From Cyrtodaria siliqua (taxonomy: Eukaryota > Mollusca > Bivalvia > Adapedonta > Hiatellidae): a stretch of DNA of 64,000 nucleotides. Below the pieces are notes generated by a model. The model was not told the origin of the DNA. It ran no database searches and saw only the letters and a program-made list of their open reading frames with translations. Each line of letters opens with the position of its first letter. Within the stretch, counting starts at the first letter, position 1. The stretch is taken from positions 62,001-126,000 of the forward strand of contig JAWPHD010003258.1 of assembly GCA_037043455.1 (NCBI GenBank). The letters are read 5' to 3'. The position numbers and the translations under genes are program-made. Below, piece by piece: positions 13,801 to 25,259 of this stretch.

Positions 13801-13885
13801 CTGTATTATGGGAGTATTTTTGCATGTAACTGTATCTTGAGATACTATTGCTTGTAACTGTAACTGGAGGTTATTGGTGGTGTAC
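4852..13885. repeat. 9-kb satellite array, 28-29 bp unit, filling an intron
   Basis: The array is built from roughly 300 head-to-tail copies of a unit containing GTAACTGTATCAGGGG followed by GATATTGCT. Two length classes, 28 bp (GCTCTTG) and 29 bp (GCTGCTTG), are intermixed. From 4852 to about 9880 there is a higher-order repeat of roughly 1.7-1.9 kb seen three times, marked by a poly-G unit at 4927, 6804 and 8515. Later parts show shorter higher-order groups, such as an 84-bp trimer at 12460-12770. All the long reading frames inside it, with periodic VTVSGGYCS-like or IPRYSYKQQY-like repeats, are by-products of the unit length and are not genes. The array lies between paraoxonase-like exons at 4632 and 13912. 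Confidence 0.95.
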
Positions 13886-13911
13886 TATTCTAAATTTACA
13901 CTGTTCTATAG

Positions 13912-14046
13912 GAGATGTACCTAGGGTCTGGTATTGACAACATCGAGGTAGAGCCCCATACAGGCGATCTCTATATCGCCAGTCATCCCATCACATGGAA
14001 GCTTGCTGACCATTTAAAAATACTGAACTCCATACCCCCATCACAG
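13912..14046 (+). CDS. Paraoxonase-like gene, internal exon (third of four)
   Basis: This 135-bp exon of 45 codons is in phase 0 at both ends. It reads EMYLGSGIDNIEVEPHTGDL and then YIASHP..W. In the PON family the DN pair in 'DNI.V.P.TGDLW' supplies two ligands of the catalytic calcium, and the H-P segment follows it. Both are conserved here. The acceptor is TTCTATAG ending at 13911 and the donor is GTAGGT at 14047. The exon begins only about 25 bp after the end of the satellite array, so the array has expanded almost up to the splice site. The C-terminal PPSQ joins the final exon in frame. Confidence 0.88.
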
Positions 14047-14273
14047 GTAGGTTATCGGCATCTGTATGTATGACAGGTAATTTCACGACGGCAACGTGTT
14101 TCCATGGGACATTTACTTTGCCATTCCAAGTCAGTTATAAATACGATTGGTCTGTCAGTTTTACATTGTTATTTATTTCGCTGAGGAGAACACCGTTTGC
14201 AACTTTTCAAAATATATGTCAAAGCACATTTGGTTTCAAAACCCTTGGTATGGTTGCAGAGTTCTTTATATAC

Positions 14274-14450
14274 ACTCAGCGCAAGTAATAGAAGCTACGA
14301 AATTTTTCATTCTGATACTGAGAGATAAGATGCGAGACAATATGGTTGGTCAGGGTTTAAATAAGTAATACAAGGTACGACATTCTCAATGCGGTACTGA
14401 AAGATAAGATGCGCGACAGTATGTTTGGTAAGGGTTTAAAGAATAATAAT
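14274..14450 (+). repeat. Two degenerate copies of an exon-edge-derived minisatellite
   Basis: Two copies of a roughly 75-85 bp unit occur in the intron before the last paraoxonase-like exon. The unit contains ACTGAGAGATAAGATGCGAG followed by a TGGTTGGTCAGGG-like word. It closely resembles the sequence spanning the intron end and first ~35 bases of the final exon at 15210-15290. The same unit is amplified to about seven copies before the duplicate exon at 54656. A run of AAT trinucleotides follows at about 14446. Confidence 0.75.
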
Positions 14451-14589
14451 AATAATAATAAGTATAAAAGTCGAACAGGAAATGCACCTTTCACAGAACA
14501 CAGTAAACCCAAAAACACGCAAAACGACAAACATCAATGTTAGTAAGGAATAAAGGCATAAGACGTCACGAACACAAAAAGGGTTGAAA

Positions 14590-15190
14590 GTAGGGCTCCT
14601 TGGAACGGTCAATGGCAGAAAATGACGCCGGGGGTTTAAATCAGGTTCTATGGTGCTCCATACCTCACACTTACCCTACTGTCATCCCCATTAAACGAGA
14701 CATTGTAAATAAAGAAACCCCCGCCATGAACTGTTCTCTAACCAACAATGCAGCAATAATTGGCAATATAAGTAAAACACAAAGATTCTCGTGTATATAT
14801 AAATACAAAAAACAATAACGTAGAAAGACACAAAGAAGGTACTCAATGACTTGGCAGAAGCCAGAGCAACAAGAGAATACACCATTGAGCGCAAGACAAG
14901 ACAATATTGCAGACAAACATCAAACATCACCGTCCTTTTGGGCTTTAGGAAGACGTCATCATAGGATACACAGCCTGCCCGGTCATCGCACAATTAAAGA
15001 GGAAAGCATAGTGGCAAACTGTAAATGGGTCCACCACCAAGCATGCAATCCTTTCCAAAATGATAGGGTCATAACCTCTTGTGATGAACATTTTAACATA
15101 TTTAACAAAGATAGTATGAAAGTGATCATGACCAAAGATCTTACGAAGTTTGTAAATCACGTCACCATAGAAGTCAAGTTGTAATAGTCC
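14590..15190 (-). pseudogene. Penelope-like element 3' fragment (copy A)
   Basis: The minus strand of this segment reads YKLRKIFGHDHFHTIFVK and a downstream region. The same peptide segment is found on the + strand at 52640-52700 immediately downstream of clear PLE reverse transcriptase motifs, and again at 57905-58080 and 53820-54050. I therefore assign it to the 3' part of the same PLE family. It is broken by stops and frameshifts. It lies in the intron before the last paraoxonase-like exon and is duplicated together with that exon at 53466-54062. Confidence 0.6.
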
Positions 15191-15252
15191 TTTTCCATTA
15201 TTGTTGGTCAGGGTTTAAATAAGTAATAGAAACTACGTCATTTCTCATTTAG

Positions 15253-15423
15253 GTGTTGAGAGTGAAGATTCGAGACAACATGGTGGACGAGGTAGAGGAG
15301 GTGTTCTCAGACGACGGAAATGGCATCCTGGCATCTACAGCTGCCACTTACGCCAAGGGAAAACTTGTGATCGGTTCTTTGTATGCACAGACAATGGTGT
15401 GTGACGTAAAATATCTCTCATAG
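15253..15423 (+). CDS. Paraoxonase-like gene, terminal coding exon
   Basis: The exon follows a TTTCTCATTTAG acceptor and joins the previous exon in phase 0. It encodes 56 residues and a TAG stop. It starts VLRVKIRD, continues through an acidic DEVEEVFSDD stretch, and ends ATYAKGKLVIGSLYAQTMVC followed by five more residues. This matches the PON C-terminus ('SEVLRI...VYAENG...STVASVYKGKLLIG...YC'), including the terminal cysteine that in PON1 forms the disulfide with an N-terminal cysteine. With the three preceding exons, the frame is intact over roughly 195 residues. The enzyme would be a secreted or membrane-associated six-bladed propeller hydrolase, but its substrate cannot be told from sequence. 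Confidence 0.88.
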   Translation: MLRVKIRDNMVDEVEEVFSDDGNGILASTAATYAKGKLVIGSLYAQTMVCDVKYLS

Positions 15424-16330
15424 ACTGAAATAGCCAGTTGGATACAGACACAACACTGCTCGTAAATGTGCAAAGCCGTATATAGACAAAACCAACATAA
15501 ACGTGCGTCACACACATGCAGACACTTATGTCATGCATAACAAATATGTCTGTGTGTAAACCAATATAGATCGAGAAGGCAGTGGCTGGCATCTGCCATG
15601 GCCGTACTATATGCTACTTTTGGTTCAGCTACTTATCGATATTTTACTTCTCACTTCCATAGATGTAGTTAGTACATATGCACATGTATTATAATGCTTA
15701 CATACCCTAAAAAGTCATGTTTTGAGTTGTTTGCCAACACATCCAACAGAACCATTATACCCATGTACCCATACAAAATTATTTTATGATGAATCGCTTC
15801 AAAATCGCTTCAGGATCGCTTCAAAACCGTGGTTCTGCGGTTTGTTTAAGCGATCCAAATGCAATCCATTCAACGGATCGCATTTGGATCGCATTTTGCA
15901 TGATCGCAAACATGGTCCGAGTTAAGGATCGTGATCCTCAAGCGTTTCATTAGCAATTTGTGAGCGATCCAAAAAAATTGGTTGATAACAATGCGATCCT
16001 GAAGCGATCCTTCAAATCATTGTCATTTACAAAGCGGTTTGCTAGCGGTCCTTTCAAACATAGCTTCTTTTAAGAACGATTCAAAAGCGATCCATTAAAA
16101 CTGAACATTTACAAAATGGTTTGTTAGCGATCCATTAATGCTTTGCCATTATTGAGCATGATCCAAAAGCGATCCATTATAGCAAAACATTTACACACCG
16201 GTTTGTTAGCGATTTATTAAAAGTTTGCCATTATTTAGCATGATTCAGAAGAAAATATATTAAAGCAGAATTCATATTAACAAATGTTTATTGTAATAAA
16301 GCCCTTTAACCCAAATTACCACCATTTTTT
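15424..16330. repeat. 3' flank plus a cluster of degenerate GCGATCC words
   Basis: Positions 15424-15765 are the 3' flank of the gene and are duplicated at 54817-55155. From about 15790 to 16245 there is a dense cluster of AGCGATCC / GGATCGCT words on both strands, with a longer 60-70 bp near-periodicity around GGTTTGTTAGCGAT at the right end. No open frame of note is present. I interpret it as a non-autonomous element or a degenerate tandem array, but I could not find clear inverted ends. Confidence 0.6.
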
Positions 16331-16615
16331 TCTGGTTTGTAAGGAAGATGGTTGGTTGATCGAATGGTGTTTTAGTAATTTTCATCACATTTTAGGCTAT
16401 ATATGACGGTAGATGTATTTTCTTGTGGTGAAGACAGACCACCCAATTTTTACTGGGTAGAACCAGTACTTTATACCACCTGCCATCCGTAACAATCAAC
16501 ATTTTCTCACTTAGAAATCCCAATTGGATTTGAACCCGCAAGACTTGAATTTTGAGACGAGAGGTTTTAATCGCAGCGTCTTTACCATCCTGGTCACTGA
16601 AGCGCTTTATATGGA
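16330..16615 (-). mobile_element. tRNA-headed SINE copy, minus strand
   Basis: On the minus strand there is a B-box-like GGGTTCAAATCC, followed by a body with CCGTAAC..-, TGGGTAGAACCAGTACT- and GGTCTGTC-type words. These recur in the copies at 20945 and 50700. The A-box half is decayed. It is a diverged SINE copy, not a functional tRNA gene. Confidence 0.65.
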
Positions 16616-17059
16616 AGAACACGAGATCTGAATAAAATGTTGCTTAACAAATTCATTAATAATGGAGCATCACATTACTTGGGACTTGAAAAGGTAACAT
16701 GGAGTGTCAAGGCAGCATAGCGCTGCGCCATGCTAAGACGGTCTAGGCAAAACATTGATTAGACTAAGTCTATAGTTTTACTTGCCAAAAGAAACCCAAT
16801 GACATCAGGTCCGTGATGAGTAATCGGAGTAACCATGTGTCTTAATTTCTCAATGGTAATGTTGCTGGTATTAAAGACACTAGCACAATTAGCAAGATAC
16901 CCATGAGTTTGATTCCCGATCAGGGCATGATGCTTTGCTCCATCTGTTGTGCTAACATTTTAAAAAAGTTTAACAAGCTGATAGTAGATTGGATTGTTTA
17001 ATTCTTTATCTTTAATTTTATATTTTTTTAAAGAAGCTATCCCGCCAACAACAGCAATT

Positions 17060-17935
17060 TTTTTACAACATATGTATACCGTTTCTAAACTTACTGACCA
17101 TAAGGTATAATATTACATTATAATTTACAAACTTTGAGAATCCAGCCAGACCAAATACCAAAATTGGAGCGTCAAATTGAGAGTTACCAACTCATAATTT
17201 GTTTTAAGAACCCGTGAAAAATCTCTACTTTTAATCGGCAAATTATCATATACATTATTATATGATCTGGACAGAGTTTTGATAAATGGTTTTGTAGTGT
17301 AATTTTGCCGTTATTTGGTGTGTTAGTTTCTTTAACATTGCATTAGACAACATTGTGTTGTGTGATTGGAGTTGCAGAAGTCAAGTTTGAGTTTGATCAA
17401 AATGGAGTTTGATCAAAATGTACCAAACTAATTATTAAGAGTCACTGAAGGTTGAGACCAGCTGATCTCAAATAAGTCTTATTTAAAATGGTTTTGCTAA
17501 GCACTGTTTTTTCATTACATGTACATTAAAATCTATCTTCACTTTATTATGAAAACATACTTGGTTTATCTTTATGAATGGTGCAATCCATGACACAGAA
17601 AGATTACGAATCAAGTTAGATCTGAACATTTTGCATTCCTTTGTCCCTTTTTGTTCAATTTGCACGAATCACTCGAATCACAAGTTAAAACTAATTTGTC
17701 TAAATTATAAGCATGCTTATTAATCTTTCTCAGTGCAATTCAGAATCCGAACATACAACACAAATTCCTTCCTTCTACAGCCAGATCTTCTGAATTCCTT
17801 CAAAAGTCACATCTTCATTGTTTCCACAGTCACAACGTCATTGTTTCCGCAGTCATAGAAGTAAATGGTTCTTTAAACAATGATCTGTACTGGAACAAAC
17901 AGCTCCTGTCTGCAATAAAGTTCATTAGAATATAT
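17060..17935. repeat. Diverged dispersed repeat shared with 47310-47910
   Basis: The stretch 17060-17300 is recognisably similar to the reverse complement of about 47650-47890 and to the direct strand of about 47310-47450. The stretch 17860-17930 matches the reverse complement of 47500-47560, sharing AACAGCTCCTGTCTGCAAT. This implies an interspersed element whose copy near 47 kb has partly inverted arms. No coding potential was recognised. Confidence 0.55.
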
Positions 17936-18234
17936 ATATAATATATTATATAATTCGGCCGAGAAACAAAATATTAAAGAAACATAAACCAAATAATGCT
18001 AAAATTACACTTCAAAATCGTTTATCAAAACTCTATGCATGTGTTCAGGTCAAATAATAACGATATCAGCCTATTAAAAGTGTAGTTTTATTCACGGTTT
18101 CTTAAATGCATGCACGTGAGGTATTCAAGGTTTAGCCTATTGACATATGATACAGCGGTTGTCGGGGTCAGTACAGGCCGGGTTCTACCTATCTGTCAAG
18201 GCATTGGAATCATGGCTCTATGGTAGGTACACAC

Positions 18235-18420
18235 TTGTGTGGCATTCGTGGTTCAGTGGTAGAGTGCCGAACGTGAGATCGGAGGGTCCCCGGTTCGATC
18301 CTCCTCCGCACCATGTTCGTTGTGTCCTTGAGCAAGACACTTTACCCACATTGCTTAGTACTGGTTCTACCCAGGAAATCTGCACATAATACCCGAAAGG
18401 GGGTGATGCAGTATTAATAG
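18235..18420 (+). mobile_element. tRNA-headed SINE copy
   Basis: This has a well-preserved pol III promoter pair: an A-box-like GTGGTTCAGTGGTAGAGTGC and a B-box GGTTCGATCC about 40 bases later. The tail contains TGAGCAAGACAC, CACATTGCTTAGTACTGG and TTCTACCCAGG. The same arrangement occurs at 62088, so this is a distinct SINE subfamily. A short GATA-type microsatellite follows at about 18418-18437. Confidence 0.8.
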
Positions 18421-18784
18421 ATATATAGATAGATAGACATACTACCATAAGAGCCATGATTCTCACGTCTACATATAGGCTTGTATTAAAGTTTAAAGAA
18501 ACTCACCTTAACATAGTTTGATGTGGTGCTTTCCAGTCAACCACTGAGATGAGTCAGATGACTATAAACCGGGCCACCATTGCTACTCGCTGGAGTGGAT
18601 GAAACTTACACTGTTGTTAATCTCTTTGTCATTTTTCTTGACTTTACAACCAAAACTGAAAATAAATCAATAATTGAATCTCTTTTGAGTGTCTAAATGT
18701 TAAATGGTATTTCCCTATCAACTGTTATTATTAACTAGAACTGTGTATGTTTTTTATTATATTTCTTTTTAAATATCCGATTTA

Positions 18785-19160
18785 GATACATGTAACTTCG
18801 ACAATGAAACAACACTACTCGTACGAATTGTCTTGAGTACGATTTGAATATCATGAAAGTAGGAACTGAGAGAGTTCTGGAGTAAATATTCAAATCCTAC
18901 TTGCATTCTAATTAAAACCAAAGATACAAATAAAGGTATGACTTACCACGACGTAATATATGCTTTCTTGGCGTTGGTACGTAGAGAATCGTGAAAAATC
19001 ATTTTCATTTTCAGGTTTTTAGCAAATCAATCATTAATAATATCACAAAGGCACCCGTAGTTTACCTTTACTCTGCAAGCGTCTCACACGTTTGATTACT
19101 TTATTTTGTATAGGCCAATCGCGTTTAGTCTAGCGATGTTTTCAAATGTTTGACTTCCGG
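18785..19160. repeat. Dispersed duplicate of 45610-46060
   Basis: This matches 45610-46060 in the same orientation. The identical stretch CTTTCTTGGCGTTGGTACGT and the neighbouring AGAGAATCGTGA and AAATATTCAAATCCTACTTG are shared. Function is unknown and no open frame is shared. In each copy a word-cluster repeat lies within about 1 kb, but on opposite sides. Confidence 0.7.
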
Positions 19161-19179
19161 AGACCCGTACGAAGTGATC

Positions 19180-19660
19180 AGGCATAATCCGCCTGGTTTC
19201 GAGGCGTAAACCATGCGTAAACCAGGCGTAAATGATAGTTACGTGTTATTAGCCAGGCGTTAGCGAGCAGCATACGTAATTTCTATATATTGACGGGCGT
19301 AAATGCAAGGCGTAAATTTTAAAACCAGGGGTAATTTAAAAATATAGAGGCGTAACTTTTCAAAGAGGCGTAAATTTGAACTTAAACTTTTAGAAGAGGC
19401 GTAAATTCGGACTTATACTTTTAAAAGAGGCGTAAATTTGGACTTACACTTTTAGAATAGGCGTTAATATGGACTTAAACTTTTAGAAGAGGCGTAAATT
19501 TGGACTTATACTTTGAGAAGAGGCGAAATTTGGACAAACGTTTTGACAAACCTTTTGACACTTTGTTTACAAGGAGGTGTAAACTGAACTTTTTTACTGG
19601 AAAAAGGAGGCATAAACTGGAATTAAACTTTTTCTTTACTGTAAAAAGGAGACTGGACTG
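19180..19660. repeat. GGCGTAAA word cluster with ~38-bp tandem periodicity
   Basis: About fifteen occurrences of GGCGTAAA or close variants are present. From about 19350 to 19520 they are spaced at a near-regular 38-40 bases with the body GAGGCGTAAATTTGGACTTA. At the left end the word occurs as direct and imperfect variants without a fixed period. No terminal inverted repeat was identified. Confidence 0.8.
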
Positions 19661-19744
19661 AATTTTCATCGCTAATAAAATAGAGATGAAAAACAAATTG
19701 CAGATCAATATATATTATAAATGAATGAAATTTAACCCTTACGG

Positions 19745-20115
19745 AAATTGCATATATGTTACTTATATGTCGAGATCTATGTTGCTTATATGTCAAGATG
19801 TATGTTACATATATGTCACTTATACTTGGCTTATATCTTTCACTTATAAGTGACTTATATTGATTTTAAATGCAAATGAGATCTATGCCGCTTATAAGTA
19901 TGCAAATGAGATCTATGTCACTTATATGTCCAGATAAGTATTGCAGTTCACTTATATGTCACATATAAGTGGCTTATATGTTTAGCTGGGATGTCAATGC
20001 TGTACATATAAGCAACATATAAGCCACTTATATGTCACATATAAGCCACTTATATGTCACATATAAGCCACTTATATGTCACATATAAGCCACTTATATG
20101 TCAATTATACTTCAC
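19745..20115. repeat. Cluster of ACTTATATGT / ACATATAAGT palindromic words
   Basis: More than twenty copies of CTTATATGTCA or its reverse complement occur within 370 bp. The end of the cluster is a regular run in which CACTTATATGT and ACATATAAGC alternate, so it can fold into many alternative hairpins. A second, independent cluster of the same word occurs at 45050-45300. Confidence 0.85.
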
Positions 20116-20930
20116 CAGGCAGAAGCACATTTAGTTTCTTGACCACCTGCAGAGATTGATTTCTAGAATCTGCAAGGTCATCCACTGATCTTGTTTTCTG
20201 TGGTTTCCTGCCGCAACAAGATCACTGCTTAGCGGGGCATACACATGTAGCCTAGCAGGGCATATACGCCTGTGGTTGTCAAGGTTAAACCTATTTCAAA
20301 GGGAAATAATTTTAAAAAATCACAGTTATGGTCCTTTTTTCGTAATTAACACATTCATTGGCTCATGTTGAAAGATGTGTGCAAAGTTTCATTGTTATAC
20401 ATCTAATACTTTGAATGTTATTAGCCACAATCACTTGTAAAAGGCAGTTAAACCTGTTTTCAAGGGGTGAACAATTCAAAAAATATGAACCATAGTTATG
20501 GGCCTTTATTAGATGCATACATTGGATCATGCTAAAGATGTTTACAAAGTTTCATTGTTGTAGACCTTATACTTTCAAGTTATTAGCCAATCAGTTGTCA
20601 GACAAAAAGTTAACGGACGGACAGACAGATGGACGGACAATCGCCAAGACCTAATATACGTCCCTAAGGGCGTAAAATATGTGAAGAAAGAAGACAGAAA
20701 GCGTTTAAACTTTGAACATAATATTGAGGTTTAATTGGTATCTTCTTTTTACAACACAGAACTTCAGCAGATGTTTCCACCGCAGGGCTTTGATCCAGCA
20801 ACCACCTGTAATCAAAGAAAATATTATAATGAACATATTAAATTACATAAATGGTTTTGAAATATATAAAATATAATATACTTTTCAAAAATCAGCTATA
20901 TATCTAGCATATTCATCATTATGGTTTGTT
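20116..20930. other. Non-coding region with diverged interspersed repeat
   Basis: No gene was recognised. The stretch 20330-20640 contains two diverged copies of a sequence with CAAAGTTTCATTGTT and TTATTAGCCA words, and ends in a GGACGGACAGACAGA-type run. This style of interspersed repeat is common in molluscs, but the family cannot be named from sequence alone. Confidence 0.5.
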
Positions 20931-20944
20931 TGAAATGAACAGAA

Positions 20945-21165
20945 TGGTGTTTTAGGTCATTTTAAACACATGTATGGCCATATATGACACTCGATTTTTT
21001 TGTGGTAGACATACCATCCCATTGTTCCTGGGCCAGTACTATAAACCTCTCACCATCCGTAAGGAGCGACACTTCCTCCTTGGACAAGTCTAGCTCCCAG
21101 GGGGATTTGAACCCACAACGGTGAGAGGCGAGAAAACTTCAGTCGTATCGTCTTTTCATGGAGGC
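20945..21165 (-). mobile_element. tRNA-headed SINE copy, minus strand
   Basis: The minus strand carries a B-box-like GGGTTCAAATCC in a GAGAGG..TGTGGGTTC context, followed by SINE body words (CCGTAAGGAG region, TACTGGCCCAGG, GTGGTA). It is related to copies at 16330 and 50700 and is diverged. Confidence 0.65.
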
Positions 21166-22389
21166 ACTTATTAAAATGCATATGAAGAGGAAAAAGGAAT
21201 TGAGTTAATGAGATGTAAATATATATATATATATATCAGCTTTACTCCAGCTGTTCCTGAAAACATGCACGCCCCAAAGACAGCACTTTTAAAAACATAT
21301 GTAGGGGTAATTCCATTAATTCCTTCTGTAGGGGCTAAATACAAAAACAAAACAAAAAACATTTCTATAATATGGGGTTGTCTATTGGGTGGAAAAATGC
21401 TTCTTGATGTATTTTTCATGCAAACCCAATTTAAAATAATCTTAAAATGCATGCATTCAATTTCGAAAAGCATGCTGTTGACGGTAAATATCCAGTGAAA
21501 TTTTAATGATGCGGGGAAAAAAAGAATTCCCACAAATTAATTCACGAACGAGAACTCTTTACCAATTTCGTACGCAAATTGATAGTGACATTGTAACTAT
21601 CGTACTCATACTCATTTTGATTTTAATAGTACAATCAGTAATGTTTCAGTCCTAGGAAAATAATAAGTGGCAACTAGTTACACTGATCAAAGACATTGAT
21701 TCGGACATTAAACTTGTATTGTTTATCATGTCTGTCATCATCTCAAGGGCATAGCTATAGTGTTCTATAAACCCTGTATCTGATATCAAAATAACATATC
21801 GGTAAATCTAAATAATGCTAGCCAAAATCTTAACTAATCAAATTGTATGTTTCATTTTTATTTAACACACTGACGGTAATATTGTGTGTTTTAAGAGCTA
21901 AAAGTTACAGACATTGTCTCTTTAATGGATGTCACATGAGCAACAGATATAAATATTGCAGTGCCAGCGATTACAAACAATAAATAAAACCTTTTAGGTT
22001 TTAATCAACACATTTATTACAGCACACTTATGTGGGTCTATGAGATCATGTTTCTACACATACATTTCATGAGTGAAAAAAAGAAGTTTATTTGCGTGTG
22101 CTCAATATCTGCTTTAATTATGGACAGTGTCAAGTTACCGTAATAATAAAACTAGCTCAAAACTACTTACTAATAATGGCATTCACAATCGTGCAGTCTA
22201 GTGGTGCCCTTGATTTAGTACCCTTCACACAACTGTTTCTCAGTGTCTCGTCGTCAAAAAACACAATTATCAAAAGCCTTGCCATGGCAGTTCCACTGTT
22301 TTTTGCCTTCTAAGGCAGGCATCAAGCTGTGCTACCGATAGTCTCACACCATAGCCAGGAACCAACTCGACTTCATGTGTGCTGGAACC

Positions 22390-22960
22390 CTAAATGAAAC
22401 TAAAAGGAGGTCAACGACCTTGAAGCTCTACTGATAGGTTTTGATAGCTAGATCAGCATTCCTGTGAAGTTTCATAAAAATATGTGACATAGTTTCAGGA
22501 GTAGTCGTTACAAGTTTTTACTATATAACTCTATGTAAACAAAGATGGCCACTGGCGGTCATGTTTAATGTTGAATCAAAATAATTTTCGACAAGGATCA
22601 ACATCATGTCATGGTGATCATTTTAGAAAAAGTCCGATATCAATATCACTTACAGTTGTCAAGAAGTAGTTGCTACAAACTTGTTTTTAAAAATAATTTT
22701 TTAGCCGTGGTGGCCATCTTGAATTTCAGGCCTATCCAAAATCTTGCTGGGATCAATTAGACATCAAGAGCAACATTCTTGTGAAGTTTCATGGAAATCT
22801 GTCAAGTAGTTTCAGAGGAGTAGGCGCTACAAGTTTTTACTATGTAACGCTATGTAAAAAAGATGGCCGCTGGCGGCCTTGTTTAATGTCAAATCAAAAT
22901 AGTTTTCAACAAGGATCAACATCATGTCATGCTGATCCGACCAAATGTGACCTATATTTC
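22390..22960. repeat. Two diverged tandem copies of an interspersed repeat
   Basis: Each of the two copies (about 22440-22640 and 22740-22935) contains GTGAAGTTTCAT, a TTTCAG..GTAG segment, a CAAGTTTTTACTAT segment, AAAGATGGCC and GATCAACATCATGTCATG. A related copy in inverted orientation lies at about 48280-48610. The small open frames here are repeat-derived. Confidence 0.7.
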
Positions 22961-23479
22961 GATAGCTCCAACAGACTAATGGACAAATATATACCCGGAC
23001 AACATTGTAATCGCTAAATCGAGATCCGTAAACAGGCTCAACAAAAATTAGAACTCTATAAAAGATTACGTATTACATTTTCATCGGCAAAAGATTTGAA
23101 TTCCTCAGCTAAATATTATTAACTAACTCCGAACACAATATAACTAACTGTGACGCAGAGTTGACGTCAATAACGTGGTACTGACGTCAATGTTATCCGC
23201 TGATAACGTTCAACAAAGCGAATAATTTCGGTTAAAATCATGCAAACTGATTTAAAATGTAATAAACAGATTAACTGCTGTGTTCAATTATAGAGAAATC
23301 CTTCACTCGATGGTAACATGTTGTTTTTTCACTCACTCATACGCTCTTTCGTGAAAAGAATCACACGTCTCCCATCTCATGAAGGATTTCCATATAATCG
23401 ATCCCAGCAGTTAAATAATCTGCGCAGTATCATCAGTGAATATTTTTAATTATAAATATTTATGGAAGATACTCCTTAC

Positions 23480-24120
23480 TTTGAAAATGTCAAGCAAGAC
23501 GTATTTATAGACCGATACTTACAGCTTGATATGCAGTATAAATGTCGTCATCCATGGAATCGATACTTTCCACTTGCTGGCTCACTGACGGAATATTCTT
23601 CTGTGTGTTTGGTGTCATTAGTGAGTTTGTTGGTGGAATATTCTGTGTGTTTGGTGAGCTTGTTGGTGAAATATGTGTGTTTGATATTGTTGGTGTAGTT
23701 ATCTGCAGCCTGTTAAGTGGCATTGCTTTCTGTGTGATTGGCAGTATTTGTGAGGTGCGCATATTATGCTGGGTGTTCAGTGGAATGGATTGCAGTATGT
23801 TTGCAGGTGGCATTGATGATGTGTTTTGCATAAGAAAGTCAATCTTCTCCTCTAATTTTTTTTTTGTTCCATGATTTCAATTTGGGAAGCGCAAGAGCAA
23901 TCCACTGTTGAGCACTGGTCTGTGATAGAGTTTGCTGTTGACTGGTTACTTGGTCCTTGAATTTTTCTCGTGATAGTCACCAGGCCATTGAGTTAAAAAA
24001 AAAGTGTCTCGTTTACTTCTTCCTCCCTCCACCTCCAGTCCTTTCCTGGGCATTTTTTAAAAACCTTTTAATTTCATCCTCCACAAAGGTCTCCACCACT
24101 TGTCTGAAAAGGAAAGAAAG
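23480..24120 (-). pseudogene. Possible degraded coding fragment, unidentified
   Basis: The minus strand has an open frame of about 108 codons (23505-23831) rich in Thr, Pro, Ser, Asn and Ile. Upstream of it, across a frameshift near a poly-A run at 23855-23870, lie fragments such as SAQQWIALALPKLKSW and VETFVEDEIKRFLKNAQE. These look like parts of a real protein, perhaps a DNA-binding protein accompanying a transposon, but I do not recognise the family. The frames are interrupted, so this is at best a remnant. The repetitive composition could also produce the longest frame by chance. Confidence 0.3.
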
Positions 24121-24199
24121 ATATATATATGAACAAATTTACTGAAAAGGAAAGTAAGATATACGAATCTGTTTATTTACACATTTAATATATCAAAAG

Positions 24200-24420
24200 G
24201 CCACGGCGTACAACCATTTCATGCCGAGTGAGGAATTTACAAATCGCGTAATTACGCGGAGTTTGGGTGATAAAACTACTCGGCGTGGGAATCGGCTCTC
24301 GGCGAACTTACGCTACGATACTTCGCGTATAACGGTTACGCCACGATACTTCGTGTATACAAACTCGGAGTTCGCCGAGTCGAAACTGCACAGGTGAAAG
24401 GTGCAACACTTTATTACTGC
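24200..24420. repeat. Cluster of CGCGTA / CTCGGCGAA words
   Basis: This is a GC-rich island in AT-rich DNA with ACTTCGCGTATA, CTTCGTGTATAC, ACTCGGCG and TTCGCCGAGT words on both strands. A second stretch with related TCGCCA / GGCGAA words is at 26640-26860. No frame or element ends were recognised. Confidence 0.5.
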
Positions 24421-24659
24421 AGTTATTTTAATGCATAATTATTCAATAACTTTAAAAAAAGCAGAAAACATTTTTTTATTTTTGTTTTTTGAAAATTCGA
24501 ATGCCCGGATAATGTCACGATAATTATATTGCGGTTCCTATTACCGGCTTCGCGGCGACAACATAAAATACAATTAGTAACTAGAAATTGTTATTGTCCA
24601 TCGGACAAAAACGTATGGCTCCCCCACTCGCCTGAACAGGCATAATTGACGACTCTAGG

Positions 24660-25200
24660 TCCAACCGATCTCTATTGATCTGAGATCGTTTTGATATTCA
24701 ATATCCCTGTGACTGTATCTACTATCTGTATCAGTAAGGCCACATCAAAAAATATGTGTGGTTCAGGTAACCCGACCGACCCTATTTTTTTGTCATCTAC
24801 TGGTCATAACCAACCATCCTTCCAAGTTTGAGGACCCTAGGTCCAACCATTCTCTAGTTATTGATCAGACATCGTTTTGATAGTGAAGGTCCCCGCGACC
24901 TTGAACTTTGACCTAGTGACCCCAAAATCAATAGGGGTCATCTACTGGTCATGACCAACCATCCTTCCAAGTTTGAGGACCCTAGGTCCAACCATTCTCT
25001 AGTTATTGATCGGACATCGTTTTGATAGTCAATGTCACCGCAACCTTGAACTTTGACCTAGTGACCCCAAAATCAATAGGGGTCATCTACTTGTCATGAC
25101 CAACCATCCTTCCAAGTTTGAGGACCCTAGGTCCAACCATTCTCTAGTTATTGATCGGACATCGTTTGTGACACAGACCTACAGACACGCAGACAGACAG
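24660..25200. repeat. 145-bp tandem repeat, about three and a half copies
   Basis: The word CAACCATCCTTCCAAGTTTG starts at 24811, 24956 and 25101, giving a constant 145-bp period. A partial, more diverged copy lies to the left. The unit includes ACCTTGAACTTTGACCTAGT and CCATTCTCTAGTTATTGATC. The array ends in a GACAGACAGA-type run and a GGCTCCCC...GAGAGAGCCAT tail. Confidence 0.9.
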
Positions 25201-25259
25201 AAAGCACAAAATCAATATGGCTCCCCTACCACACTTTGTGTGAGAGAGCCATAATTACT

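Noticed and set aside
4852..13885. CRISPR-like array
   Set aside because: Units are contiguous with no unique spacers, lie in a eukaryotic intron, and have no cas genes nearby.
18235..18310. Functional tRNA gene (also at 49880, 50700, 55622, 62088)
   Set aside because: A- and B-boxes are present, but the acceptor stem does not pair convincingly and each is joined to a SINE body shared between copies.
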